Source of the DNA: Sindora glabra
Lineage: Eukaryota; Streptophyta; Magnoliopsida; Fabales; Fabaceae
Assembly: GCA_020226215.1 (NCBI GenBank)
Contig: CM035234.1
Span: 51,773,275 to 51,837,274 of the forward strand
DNA: 64,000 bases
Direction: 5' to 3'
Positions within the stretch are counted from its first letter, which is position 1; every line of letters starts with the position of its first letter. A program made the position numbers and the translations under genes. The notes under the pieces were generated by a model. It did not search any database. It worked only from the letters and a program-made list of their open reading frames with translations, and was not told the origin of the DNA. Shown here in pieces: positions 39,190-51,930 of this stretch.

Positions 39190-39632
39190 TGTAAGATATA
39201 TAATGTATGATAATTAGAATACCATAAATATAAAATTTGTATTTACTTACCTGATGGATCTACAGCCATAATTGAATTCAGCAAAAGCTAATGAATTCTC
39301 TCAACTAGATCTTCCTCTTCACTCTTATCCTTGGTGGTAGCTTTTAATAGGTAGAAACCATATATATGAGAAGTGAAGAGGGAACCTAGCGATAATCCTT
39401 ATTTATAAAACCCTAGTAGTTCTCCCTACAAAAGGACTACTGAGTATTTGGATTTACACAATCATTAAATTACACTAAACTATATAGATGTGCTAAGCCC
39501 ATATCTTTAATATCACAATTTAAAAATAGGTTTCATGCATATCACATAATTAGCCTAAATTTTAATTAATCAATTTTATTAAATTAAAAATTACCAATTA
39601 ATAGCAACTCATTTTATAGAAAAATTTCAACA
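39190..39632 (-). repeat. 3' LTR of the nested copia
   Basis: 443 bp. On the minus strand it runs TGTTGAAATTTTTC to ATCTTACA. It aligns along its length with 45197-45655. The leftmost part is TGTAAGATATATAATG on the plus strand. Confidence 0.85.
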
Positions 39633-39646
39633 TTCTCCCACTTGAG
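39633..39646 (-). other. polypurine tract of the nested copia
   Basis: CTCAAGTGGGAGAA on the minus strand directly precedes the 3' LTR. It is nearly the same purine tract as in the LARD-like element at 14384. Confidence 0.8.
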
Positions 39647-40319
39647 CAATATTAATTAAGTTTTAAAAGAGTTTTAGCAAAATACATTTTAAAAAATAAG
39701 ACTCCATACTGATTGATTAAAAACTTTTATGTGGCCATAATTAAAAAATAATTTAACCCTTTCAGACAACATCACAATAATCCTATCTAATATAGCTAAT
39801 TAATACTAAATCATAACAGCATTTATGCCCCTTATCGACATAAAACCAATTTATGATTACAAGTGCTATTGACTTTATTGACAATGGATTTTAGTGTGGC
39901 TGTGTAGTAAGAAAAAAGCACCAAATGTGATCAAATGTCCTATTTTCATTATCAGTCCTCCATGATTTCTCTAAACTTGATGAGAAATCCATATGTTGTA
40001 TATATGTCTCACCCATATTCTTAAGATCATTCAATAGTGTCATTCTATGAGATATACTTTCTTGACATCAAGGTTATACTTAAGATAGACACCAGTTTTA
40101 AGAAACGAAATTTCAATACTTATAAGTACATGTACAAGTGAAAATATATAATAGCATAGATTATCCACTTTATGATGATCATCAATGAAATTAAATATCT
40201 TATAAAAAAGAAGGTCTAACATAACAAATTATAACATAAGAGTATCAAATATAGGGAATATGCTCCTACTAATTAAATGCATTGAAAGATCCTAAGACAC
40301 TCATACTCTTAACGTGTTT

Positions 40320-43300
40320 GCTAAAAAACTACAAGTCTCAATCCTTTAATCAGAGGATCAATAATCATGTTATTTTTATCAATATGCTCTATAGTAATGT
40401 CATCATTTTTCACAAAATCTTTGACCTTAAGATACTTTATTTCCAAATGCTTAGACCTACATGTACTTTTGTTATTTTTTGGAAAGCAACATAGTAGATT
40501 TGTTGTCACAGTAAATCCTTAGTGGTTTAGAGATGGAATCAATAATGTGAAGACAAAAAATAAGATTCTTTAGCTAAATAACTTGTGTAGCTGCTCTATA
40601 ATATGCAACAAACTTAGTCTGCATAGTAGAAGAAGCTAAAAGTGTTTATTTCACACTATTTCAAGACATAGCTCCTCCAGTTAATATAAAAATATATCTT
40701 GATGTGGATTTTATATCATCCTGATAGCCAACAAAGTTAGAATTTGTGTTATCCAACAATCTCAAAATTGTTAACTTTTCTGTAGACTAGCATGTAATCT
40801 TTCATCTTTTGTAAGTACATCAACACTTTCTTAACAGCAACCTAGTGATTCATACCAGGATTAGAAAGATACTTACCAAGAACTCCAATTGCAAATGTAA
40901 TGTCTGGCCTAGTGTAGACCTGTGCATACCCAAGACTCCCCACTGCACTAGAATAAGGTATGTTCTTTATTGATTCTCTTTCTAAATCATTCTTGAGACA
41001 TTGACTAAGGTTGAGTTTATCACCTTTTATAATAGGTGCATCCACACTCTTACAATTTTGTATATTAAATCTGGTAAGTACACAATCAATGTAAAACCTT
41101 TGCAAAAGTCCTAACAAACTCTAGATCAATCTCTATGTATCTCTATCTCAAGAACAAATAAAGCATTTCCAAGATCTTTCATGTTAAAAATCTTAGACAA
41201 TGATCATTTAATCTCATGTAATAATCCATTATCATTACTAGTTAATAGAATATTATCCACATAAAGGACAAGAAAATGTACTTACTCCTACTGATCTAAA
41301 GGTATATGTATTGATGTCACCTCATTAAAATTTAAAATATCATTACCTAGAAGCTTGTTTAAGCTTATAAATAGACTTTTTAAGTCAACATACTAAATGT
41401 TCTTTTCTAGGTTCTTAAAAACCTTTTAACTATACCATACAAACTTTTTCTCTCAAATTCCCATTCAAAAAAAAAGGTTATCTTCATATCCATCTGATGA
41501 AACTCTAAGTCATAGTGTGCTACCAAAACCATGATAATTTTAAAAAAATCTTTAGATGACACTGGTAAAAAGGTCTCATTGTAATCTACTCCTTCTTTCT
41601 ATGTAAATCCCTTTGGAAAGTCTGGGTATCCTATGAAGTACCAATGAGTAGATCGATGTTTGATTTTCCTTTCAAAAGGATTATAAATTCTAACTTTTGC
41701 AAGACATCCCTAAACTCAAGAGTGGTTCAAGTTGGGTTTCGTACCGGTCCATAGTTTAAAAGGTGTTTTTGCTATAGATTTGTTGGGTACTTTATTCAAT
41801 ATATATAATGCACATTTCATAGCTTCGCCCTAAAAAGATTCAGGAAGATTAGTTTTACTCATCATACTCCTCATCATATCCTTAAAAGTGTGATTCCCCC
41901 CTTTTAGCCATGCCATTTTGTTTAGGACTACTAGACATAGTATATTAGGCAATTTTTCCATTTTCTTATAAGTATTTGGAAAATGGTCACATATGTTGTC
42001 TAGTTGTACCATGTCTGCCATAATACTCACTACATCGATCAAACTTAACAATTTTGATGGCTTTTCCCAATTGTTTCTCTACCTCCATTTTAAAATTTTT
42101 AATTTTTTCAAAAGTATTAGACTTCTCCTTAACTAGGTAGAGATAACCATAAAGAAAAAATATATCAATAAAAGTAACAAAATATTTATTACCACATAGA
42201 GTAGAAGTAAGTGATTTACTAATATTAATATACACAATTTCTAAAAGGTTAGAACTTCGAGTGGTCCCTTTGCTTTTAGTCTTAGTTAGCTTACCCCTTA
42301 TACAATCAACACATGTATCCAAGTTCTCAGAATTAAGAGAAGGTAAAGAATCATCTTTTATCAATCTATTAATTCTCTCATTTGAGTGTAACCCAATCTT
42401 TTATGCCATAATAAGAAATTTTTTTCGCTAACTAAGGTTCTCTTAGACACTATATTTTTAACACTCATACTACTATATTCATTATTTTGGGCCAAGCATA
42501 ATCTATATAAACTGTCAATTAGCTTAAATTCACTAACAATTTTAGAATTTAAAGACAAATCAAATTTTCTATTCTTAATAATAAAATGATAACCATGTTC
42601 ATCCAAAATAGAAATTGAAATCAAATTACTCTTAAAGGAGGGTACATAGAAAATATTTTTCAAAATAAGTTTAAAATCAAACTCTAAATTTAAACCTATT
42701 ATTCCTATAAAACTAACTTCCACTTTAGCATTATTTACAACTCTAAGCTTAGCCTCTTTCTTACTTGGCTTCCATTTGCTTTTGAACTCCTTCTTGCTTA
42801 TCCTTTTTTTCTCTAACCAAGATTTGTATTTCTGGCACTCGAATTTTTTATGACCTTTCTTTTTGTAGAAAAAAATTGCCATCTTTCTTAATGACAGTTT
42901 TATGACCACTTACCCTTTTTATCTGATTACTGCCTTAACTTTTGTTGTCCTAGAACTTATTAAAAGCTTTTAACCTAAACTTCCTAGGCTTGTTAGAATT
43001 CTTTTGGTGGCTAGGTTTTGAGTTAATAGTAAGGCACTCTTATTTTTTATTGAGTTTTTCCTCCTCAAAAACACATTTGAATATAAGATCATTCATACTC
43101 CAAACTTCATTCATGGTGTTATAAGAAGTTTTAATTTGGGTGAATTCATAAAAGAGAGAATTGATGGCATGGTAAACAATAAATTTGTTAGGTAAGCTAA
43201 TTTCATGGAAAACTAATTTTTTTTTATATGCACCATTTTCATGATGAAATCTCTAATATTTTCAATAAAATCATACCTTATACTCGTTAGCTTGCTTATA

Positions 43301-43446
43301 AGGTTCCTAACCTCAGGCTTGCTAGATTTTTTGTACATTTGACTAATGAAATCATAGAGTTTTTTAACGTTCTCAATCTCATCTAACCCACTTAGAAGAT
43401 GCTCAAAGACAAATCTCTTAATAGCATGTAGGCACATACAGTTCAC
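40320..43446 (-). pseudogene. copia gag-pol pseudogene
   Basis: Broken into many frames on the minus strand, but the domain order is preserved. It contains a gag UBN2-like segment (43213-43446), a degenerate zinc knuckle (FFYKKKGHKKFEC, first Cys lost) at about 42850, a protease-side segment with NIFYVPSFKSNLISIS, and a pre-integrase motif LLWHKRLGYTQMREL (42370-42420). Integrase core pieces follow (41987-42364, YFVTFID and SEYYGRHG; 41880 KDMMRSM). Reverse transcriptase follows (YNETFLPVSSKD near 41570; the catalytic YVDD reads YVDN at 41252-41263; SYID/PYSSAVGSLGYAQV..RPDI at 40842-41117). The RNase H end (SKHLEIKY, IDPLIKG) lies at 40321-40509. Many stops and frameshifts are present. Gene order int-RT marks it as Ty1-copia. 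It is non-functional. Confidence 0.85.
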
Positions 43447-45180
43447 TCTATCCTACTTAGCAAATAACTCTTTTTGTTCAATAGTACTTTAAGCAATTAT
43501 GGTTGTAGGTTGATCAATATGTAAGGCTATATTTGTGTCACTTATAACTAAAGCAAAATTCAAATCTTCATTCCATCTCTTATAGTTGGATCCATGTAGG
43601 ATCTAAATGGTAGCTTAATTTCCATTTATAGCAAATGTCATTGTTTAAGATAAAAATGCAATAATTAACCAATGGATAATTTAAAAAAGAATATATAAAT
43701 AGCAACGATTCCTGATGTACTATAATAACTGGAGAGGTTAGGTGCATCATCATATTCTCCCCTTTGGGCAGATAATATGATATGCTAGTAAGTACTCTCC
43801 TCATAAGGCTAATATGAAAATATCCAATTTTTAAAAATCCATCCCTTTTGGACAAATAGACTTTCTAAATTAATATATTTCTAATCATGATGTCTTATGC
43901 CCTTATACTAAAATTATCTTACATAATAGCCCTTTTTTGGTAGATAATTATATAAGATAATTTTAGTATTATCCCACAATTTTTGAATAAGAAAATATTT
44001 CACTAATCATTATAAGTGAACCATCTTGGTAGCCAAGCACTTATAGCTATTAATGAAATTTTTTTCTTAAATTAGGAAAATAAATTATTCAAAATCTCAA
44101 TTTACATACTCAATCATATGTATAAAATAGATCACTCCTAATGAGATACCAAGACTTAATGTATCTCAATAAGCACTCAAATATTGTTGCATAATAAAGT
44201 CTTGAATAAAATTTGAAATTACTATAATAATAATATCTAATTGTGTTCACTCCTTAATAAAAAAATTAGAAAAAGTGAACATCATCGATGTATTATAAGT
44301 ATTTTACTTTATTTTTTCAGAAAATTTCATAATCTTATAGTTCTGGAAAATATTTTTAATTAATTCAAAGCAAAATAATATAGAACAAGTGTTATTTTTT
44401 ATACGTAAAAATAATTAAAAATATATGTAAAGAAAAGGAAAACAAAAAAAAATAAAAAAATCATGCAAAAAAGCCACTAACGTAATGGCTAATTCGTTTA
44501 TCTTTATGAATCCTATTCTAGGATTCGCACCCCCCTTAAAAAAAAAAGCTCATGACTAAATGACATTTGGGAGGCTATATTTGTACCATATAACCATAAT
44601 GGTTTTTATGTCGGACCTAATTTAAAGGAACATCTGATATAAATTTAGCAAACTCCAGATCCAATGAAAAGCATGCAACAACATAATATATATTTGATGA
44701 ATAATTACCTGGTAAGCATCATGTAGACTAGGACGGATAATATAATAATGGGATTTATACCATTAATCAAATAATATAATAATCCCACTCAAAAGAAAAA
44801 TAAAGGGAACTGATATGTAAGGTATGAACGACTTGATTCACATGCCTTTTTAATTTTTTTTAAATGTTATGGCACTAATATTTATAATCCTAACAAGCCT
44901 ACTAGTAATACAAATTTTTTTTTGTTAATTCTAATGATGTGAAGAAGGATATTACATAGAACATGTCATCCAATTCCAAAGAACAACAAAATGAGAACAT
45001 TAATCCATAATTTTTTCTAATGAAAAAGTCATTATGATACATTAAAAAATTATAAAATAAACATTATGAATTGATCATATGATTTTATTTTAAGAATCAT
45101 ACGTATAAAATTTCATTATAAATCTTTAATAAAAAAATATGAAATATAATTAATTATGTTAGGTTTAATATCATACATGT
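43447..45180 (-). other. copia 5' untranslated and gag-side remnant
   Basis: AT-rich, no intact frame. Upstream gag sequence is probably included but too decayed to read. It contains a perfect 8-bp palindrome, GAATCCTA-TTC-TAGGATTC, at 44508-44526. Confidence 0.5.
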
Positions 45181-45196
45181 AAGTTCTGATAACAAA
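45181..45196 (-). other. degenerate primer-binding site of the nested copia
   Basis: TTTGTTATCAGAACTT on the minus strand directly follows the 5' LTR. It corresponds to the plant consensus TGGTATCAGAGCTT (initiator Met tRNA) with two changes. Confidence 0.65.
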
Positions 45197-45655
45197 TATA
45201 AGAATTTTTAATTTTTAGGATCTTATGTATGATAATTAGATCATCATATATATAAAATTTATATTTACTTACCTGATGAATTTACAAGCATAATTAAATT
45301 CAGCGGAAGTTAATGAATTCTCCTCAACTAGATCTTCCTTTTCGCTCTTCTTCTTGGTGGCGGCTTTCAATGAGTAGAAATTGTGTATATGAAAAGTGAA
45401 AAGAGAACCTAGCCATAATCCTTATTTATAAAATCTTAGTAATCCTCCCCGTAAAACGATTATTGAATCTTTAAGTCTACACAATCGTCAAACTACACTA
45501 AACCATGTAAGTGTACTAAGCTCATATCTTTAATATCATAATTTAAAAAATGAGTTTCATGCATGTCTCATAATTGAGTTAAATTTTAATTAATTAATTT
45601 TATTAAATTAAAAATTACTAATTAATAGTAGCTCACTTTATGAAAAATTCTAACA
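45197..45655 (-). repeat. 5' LTR of the nested copia
   Basis: 459 bp. On the minus strand it starts TGTTAGAATTTTTC and ends next to the primer-binding site. It aligns with 39190-39632, and has an extra ~20 bases near its 3' end relative to that copy. Confidence 0.85.
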
Positions 45656-46291
45656 AAGTGAGAGAGATGCAAAAATAGAAGAAAGGGAAATATTTGAATA
45701 AATAAAATAAGAGAAGACAAGATAGCAACCACCAAATTAAAGAGAAAGGCACGGAAACTAAGAAAAGAGAAAGCTATTTGAGGAGTATAAAATAAAAAGG
45801 AAGAGTTGTGAGTTCTGCTACCCTGTTTCTCACCTTAATGTGATCTCATTTCTTCAATTAAATCTCCACCTTATATTTTAAATTCAAAATCATCTAACCA
45901 TTCATGTATTTTAAAATCTCACTTTCATGGGACAAATTTTATGTAAAATCTTAACTAATTTTAATTTTCCTTAATTCCAAAATAATTATTTTTAACTTTT
46001 ACAACTCCTTAAAAATAATACACCAAATATACACCAATTATTTTGTAAATTCATAAACTAAAAGTTATCTCTCAATATCAGAGAAATTTCCTTTTAACAT
46101 TATTTTAATTAAATTCTAAATTAATAAATGTCATAAATATGTTTCAAATATTATCATCAATATTATTTTAATATTTCAAAAATCCTTTAATTTAAAAAAT
46201 AATTTAAAATCAATATTATCCAAATAACTAACTTATCCACAATTCTCAAAATTATACAATTTTATGTTTAATCCAGAGATATTACAAATAA

Positions 46292-47869
46292 TATCTTGAA
46301 ACCTCTTTCCTATAATATTTTAGAATGATACATAACTAGAACTCTCAAATAATGATTGCAGGACAATATACGATACCTAAGTGTGGGAAAAATAGAAACA
46401 AACTAATTTTTGACGTTAAAAATTTTATTACCAGGTTTTATGAAATCTAACAACCGAAAATCTATAGCCTTTAGAGGTAAATCTTCTCAGGTTAATTTAA
46501 AAGAAAAATTTGCGTGTAAGAAAACAATAACAAATTCACCATCAAGTAGCATAACTCCAAATAGCTTACATAAGACCAATAAGCTAGTGGACTTGGCCAT
46601 ATAGCAAACAAAAATATACTTACTTGGCCAATATACGATTTATCAATTCTTCACCCTCACATAACCTATAAAAGGTAGATTATCAAACCATAGCACAAGA
46701 AGTGGACAAGGTTCTTAATTTTATCTAACATCATAATTTTTTTTTCTTATGGAAGTAAAATAACAAGTCAACATTAGGAGGGAGACTAAGAAAGAAGAGT
46801 AAAACAATGAGTTTTTAGTAATGACTCTTGTAAATTGAACCAACAAGCATTCACATATTCATAGCCTCCTAAATGGTACATATGTTTAACTTCAATGCAA
46901 ATACAAGGTAGGGGAAATTCTATAGGGACATTAAAAACTGAGTGGATATATCATTGCATCTAATATGTTTAAGCATTCACCATTTGTAAAACCCATGGTT
47001 GTTTCCTAATGTAAGTATTCATTCATAAATAATGTCAACAAGTGGTACAAGAACTTGGAATTTCACCCAATGAATGTTAATGCTCTATGCATATGAAAAT
47101 AGTTGCAACCTCTTTGGGCAATATTAAGGGCAAGACAAAAATGAAGAAAAGGTAAAGATAAATAGGCTTAAAGGAAACTTACAAAAATGAAGGCATCCTC
47201 CTCCATCCTAATGAAGGTAAAGAAGAACAATTGTGAAATGCAATTAGGGTTGCTTAAAATGCAGCAATAAAAAGCATATTTGGGATTATTCATCATGCAA
47301 TATAAAAACTCATCTTTCAAAAACCAACCAAATCCTAGATTTTTTAATATTAATATAAAATGTTCTTACAATCATCAATTTCATCACAAAAAACCTACAA
47401 AATAAGCCAACAACTACATAACACTAACAACTAACAAGTACTTGAAAATGACACCTAGCTTTGAAATAAAAGAAATAAGCATTACAAAAACAAATTATCC
47501 CAAGCATTGCAACTTCTTCATACAACCTCAATGCCTAAAATTAACTCCTGAAATTACAAAGTGGAAGGAAATCATCACATTACAACAATTAAATAAAACT
47601 AGAAATAACATCATGCACAAATTAATTAAGAAAACCAAGAAGGATATCAACTTGAATCTAAAGGATTAGAAGTGTGATTTCCTTAGAAATTTTTTACTTT
47701 TGTAAAGTAAAAATATCACATAATAAGAATAATATTAACTAATTAAGTAAAACTTGAAAAAAAATTAGAAATTAAAATAACAACTAAAATATACTTACAA
47801 TAAGCTTTTTCTTCTCTCCATACTTTGTTCTACACCAATTACCCCCACAAAGAAGAACTTAGATTGTCT
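46292..47869. other. AT-rich intergenic sequence, no gene
   Basis: Open frames at 46410-46604 and 47442-47669 (plus) show no domains. No repeat edges were seen. Confidence 0.45.
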
Positions 47870-48740
47870 TAATTGCCAATTTGGCACAATACTTATCAAT
47901 AACTCTAGTTCTAACACTAAAAGTAGACTCTGAAGCAATTATAGTGATTGGCATGGCAAGGATATCATGGCCCGTTTTACAAAGAACACAATACTTTAAG
48001 TCATTAGCCTTCCACCAACTTAATGCATCAAATTTAGGCCCATCAGCTTCACAAATGTAGACACATTCTTCTAAATAAATGTCAAGTTCAAATTTTTATG
48101 GTTGAACAGTTTCAACTTCTTGAAGAAATTAATTGAATCTTGACTAACCAAAAGAATGAGTTGATACCATGCTTGCCCTAGTAGAAGTGTTAGAACCTCT
48201 TGAAGAACTTAGCTCATTAATTTCAAAATTTTATAAAGCAACATATTCAGCATATAATTCATGCAAAATGTCTTGAACTTTTAAGATATTCAATTGAGCT
48301 TCATGTGATGGATAAATTGTTGGAAAAAAAAATTTTATCATCCTTGTCTTGCACCTAGGATTTAGGACAGCAACAATAGACATCAATAAATTACACTCCC
48401 CCCAATATTTATCAAATTTTTGCTTCTTTCTTGCTACCATTGATCGTATAAATTCATCATCATCTTTAGATCTTTTATCGAACATTTCTTTAATAGTATA
48501 AACCTCATGCAAGAATAGATTAGAAGTCATATACTCACTCCCTGAGAATATATGAGTGGTTGTGTAAAAAACTTCTAAAATAGAACAAACTTCTCTATAT
48601 TTTTCCCAATCTTCTTAACTTAAGTAATAGAGGTAGTGTGCATCTCTTTCTTTGTACCTTGGAAAGGCATCTTTAAATTGAAGAGCATCTCATAAATTAA
48701 GTTCTAACATGTCTTACAATCAAGTATAAGCTTCCTTGTT
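47870..48740 (-). pseudogene. hAT transposase C-terminal half, decayed
   Basis: Minus-strand reading, N to C: YEML near 48690; LQFKDAFPRYKERDAHYL; EDWEKYREVCSILEVFY; TSNLFLHEVYTIKEMF (48530); KFDKYWGECNLLMSIVAVL; an HELYAEYV segment ending at 48231; then the hATC dimerisation region (FELDIYLEECVYICE, LSWWKAN, MPITIIASESTFS) to 47870. This is the RICESLEEPER/DAYSLEEPER-like hAT family. In-frame stops occur near 48617 and in the 48100-48230 linker. The BED finger and the N-terminal half are missing upstream. Terminal inverted repeats were not found, so the element ends are unknown. Confidence 0.8.
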
Positions 48741-49478
48741 GATAATTAAAGCTATTGTACAATCTATGCAAAAACTTTCACAATAGTGAAGAAGAATTAA
48801 AGCAATCACGCTTCAAAAAAGAGAAAAAAACAAAAGTAATTAGTGAGAAAAGATTATACCACAAAAGATATTGATCCTTTATAGTGTTCTTTAGATTTAA
48901 AAGGATTTGACTATTTAACTAAAAAGGGAAGAATCAACCTTCATGTAAAATTCTTAAGAATCTTAGATGCTTAGGGCTAAAAGATGAAATCTAGCTTCCC
49001 AAGTCCTCCTTCATACTAAGTAAGTAGCATTTTAACTATATTCCAACTTAAATTCATTATATTATTTAAGATTTGGTATTTATAGTTTATTTTTTGATTA
49101 TGTATGAAAAGCGGTTTCATGACTTAAAGTGGATGATTAAATTATAGGTTTTATTATTTGAAATAAGCATTTAATGTTTTGAAAGATTTGATTATAATTT
49201 AGGGGTTACCTACAATGGATGAACAATATTTTTACAAAAAAAAATTGCAAATTACAACATGATAGTCGATTATGCTCATCCTGGTTACCCTTTAAACAAA
49301 TATAGTCAACTATGCTTAGCCAAAGTTGCTCTCTAGGTTCATGTAATCAATTACATAATCAATTATAAGTGCTAAAATTGCATTCTAGAGACACAAAGGC
49401 TAACTAACTTACATTGTTCTATTTTTTCCATTTATATCATTTAAATAAATGTCCTCATCTAACTTATAAATGTAAATA
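48741..49478. other. AT-rich intergenic sequence, no gene
   Basis: No coding seen. Near 49260-49380 there are several GTCGATTATGC / GTCAACTATGC / AATCAATTA variants, a weak degenerate repeat with no assigned role. Confidence 0.4.
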
Positions 49479-50369
49479 GGGCTGGAAATTGAGTGGGTAC
49501 AGGCAGTTAAAGACTCCTAAACTAGACGCCCACTCAAAATTACACATCGTAAAATTGGACTCGCAATCACCCGCAAATATTATATTATCCGCTTGGACTC
49601 TCGCTTTGCGGTTACTAACAATTACCTATAGGTGCGGGTGGGTTTAGAGTATTTTAAATAGAAATACCCTATACACCAATCATTTTACAAACTGGTTCAC
49701 CATTTATTTTCTCATATAGAACATTATTATAAAGTAATTTAAATTTACATGAAATATTATTATTTTCACTTGTAAAATTAACACAAAAGAACTAGTAAAC
49801 ATTCTCTCATTAGATGAAATTAGCTACACATAAATCATTATTGTACTCTATTAAAGAAATTAGTAAAGTTAAAATTGAAATTGAAATAAGATATAAATAG
49901 AAATGTAATCTATTTTAAAGACTAACATTATTAATTTTTATTTTAGTTTGTTTAGATGAAATGAATAAATGAATCTAGTATGTTCCCTAAATATATAAAA
50001 TTCTTAGATAAATGAATTGATTATACATATATTACTAAGATTATGTTACTTTCTATGAACATGGTGGAGGACAACAGTTAAGTTATATTTTCAATATTTA
50101 ACATCTCTATCTAATGAGTGATGATGAGAAAGAAGCCAATAATTTTTTTTTATAACCAATGCCTAAAATAACATCATCCTTTGAATATTTGTGGGTGGAT
50201 TGCGATTAGTATTGGATAGTGAATTTTAACCTACATTTACTTGTATAACTACAATTTTCTTTTAAATTTTGCTCACTTTTATCCATTATGATATCTAATC
50301 TAACTTAAACTGCATAATTTTGGATTTGGGCTAGTGATTTGTAATGGTTAGACTAAAAACTTCCAGCCC
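49479..50369. mobile_element. non-autonomous hAT-like MITE
   Basis: 891 bp with short terminal inverted repeats: GGGCTGGAAATT at the left, and GGGCTGGAAGTT as the reverse complement of the right end. Outside each end is a similar 12-mer, TAAATGTAAATA and TAAATATAAATA. The subterminal left part has GCGGGTGGGT-type repeats common in small plant hAT elements. No transposase lies inside. Confidence 0.6.
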
Positions 50370-50970
50370 TAAATATAAATAAAGAAATCCTTTCATTTGA
50401 ATTCAAATAAAATATCAAATAAAATAAAATTTCCAAAAAATAAAAAACTTAGATTTTTAATTCTAGTTCAAAATGATGAATTTTCATAATAAAAAGCCAT
50501 TCAATGACTTCTAAAAGTTCATTAAAAATCATATTAGATTAAGCTAGATCAAATTAATGAACAATAACATTTTTCTTTTTTAAAAAATATTTATTTTTAT
50601 AACTCCCTATATAAAGGTTCCAAACTTAAAAAAAAATTTAGAAAATCCTAAACAATAAGCTAAATAGAAACATAACTATTATTATAGCTTTTAGAAAGTT
50701 AAATAAAAATATAAAATATATCAAAGCTTCTAATTAGGTTATAAAGTAGTAATAATTTAGGATCAATCAAGATAATTCTAAATTCATATTAAATTTATAT
50801 ATCTTTCAATTATACAATAGCATGTCCTAAACTGCCTATTCACGATAGGGTCATTGTGTGTTTAAATCATGAATGTTGTATAACATTCATGCTGTATTCA
50901 TGTCATATGAAAATTTAAACAATTATATTGATATATAAGGTGAAACCTTATTTACATTTGAATATGTGAA

Positions 50971-50971
50971 G

Positions 50972-51030
<59 letters not shown>
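50971..51030. repeat. (ATT)n microsatellite
   Basis: About 19-20 uninterrupted ATT units, pure enough to be length-variable. Confidence 0.95.
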
Positions 51031-51031
<1 letters not shown>

Positions 51032-51639
51032 AAATAATCGAAGTGATAATTAAAGCACTTGTGCTACTACAGTGAATGATTCATTCAATGTGCTTAATGA
51101 TGTTTGAAGAGATGATATATATGCTATAATTCATTACACTAGACATATATGCTCATTTGTGAGGAAATAAAGCTAACCTTGGAGAAACAAAATTAAATTT
51201 ATGAGGAATAAAACTAAAAGAAATCACAAGAAAATTTACCTGCTTTCTTCTTTAATTTTATTGTACTACAACTAAAATGTGAACTATAAAACATGCATGT
51301 AATTGCTTAATTATGAAACTCACCCTTGTGTATAAGATTAAGGTTGGATAAAAGAAAGACAAATAAGTAAGTGAAAGATTAATGCTTAACTATGACTTGC
51401 AATTGTACACATCTATTTCATTTTACTTACAAATAGGTTATCTTTAAGAGCCTTACCTTTTCCTCATTAGTAAGGGCATGAGGACACAAATCTTCATTAA
51501 AAAGGAACTTGATTATTTTCTTTTAAAATTGGCATAAGTGTTATGAATTCAATGTCAAATATGATTTAATTTATAATTATTTCTAAACTTTGAATATCTA
51601 TTCATTGAATTTCAAAGGAACTCACTCCTTTCTTTTATT

Positions 51640-51930
51640 CTTCTTTTCTTTAGCGGATTTTTTCCCCTTAAGTATCCAACTACCCTCAATTGGATTGGAA
51701 GTAAGACTGTTCAAGAACTTTGGCACCAAAGTGTTGGGGACGACTAAAATAATCTTACATAATAATTTACTAATGCATTTTATACATGACTCCAAAAAGC
51801 ATACATTTTATTTTTGAAAACAAGAAATGATTGCATACAATACTTTGCATTAGACGTGTTTAGCAAAGACTAGTAAGTTCTCACTAAGTTGTCACTCTTA
51901 GCAACTTCCTATGCCCTTCATGTGCCTTAA
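51640..51930 (+). repeat. dispersed repeat, inverted partner of 33193-33495
   Basis: Shares GTTCAAGAACTTTGGCACCA, GTGTTGGGGACGACTAAAAT and ATAATCTTACATAATAATTT phrases (with changes) with the reverse complement of 33193-33495. Probably part of the same LTR family as 32396-33544. Confidence 0.55.

Larger units (their letters stand above)
39180..45665 (-). mobile_element. nested Ty1-copia retrotransposon, decayed
   Basis: 6.47-kb copia element (39190-45655) in minus orientation: 5' LTR 45197-45655, degenerate primer-binding site, gag-pol remnants 43446 to 40320, purine tract, 3' LTR 39190-39632. A perfect 10-bp direct repeat, AAGTGAGAGA, abuts both outer edges (39180-39189, 45656-45665). The element sits inside the solo LTR just upstream of that LTR's TATA box, so it is younger. 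LTRs are clearly diverged and pol is broken, so it is not active. Confidence 0.9.
36394..46286 (-). mobile_element. solo gypsy-like LTR split by a nested copia element
   Basis: On the minus strand this LTR starts TGTAATATCTC at 46286 and ends GGTTCACGACA at 36394. The flanking 5-mers are AACAA (36389-36393) and AATAA (46287-46291), a one-mismatch target duplication. Removing the copia insertion and its extra duplication (39190-45665) leaves about 3.4 kb. A TATAAAAGG box (minus, near 39126) is followed by a pyrimidine-rich leader (38800-39110). The 3' part carries a CCTTCAGGAAATGTCTAAAA stretch near the LTR end. No gag-pol of its own is present, so it is a solo LTR. The open frame 38808-39173 (minus) is leader sequence. 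Confidence 0.75.

Noticed and set aside
44508..44526. Palindrome plus nearby GCCACTAACGTAATGGC considered as a tRNA or terminator.
   Set aside because: No cloverleaf with acceptor, D and T arms can be built, and the site lies in the copia leader.
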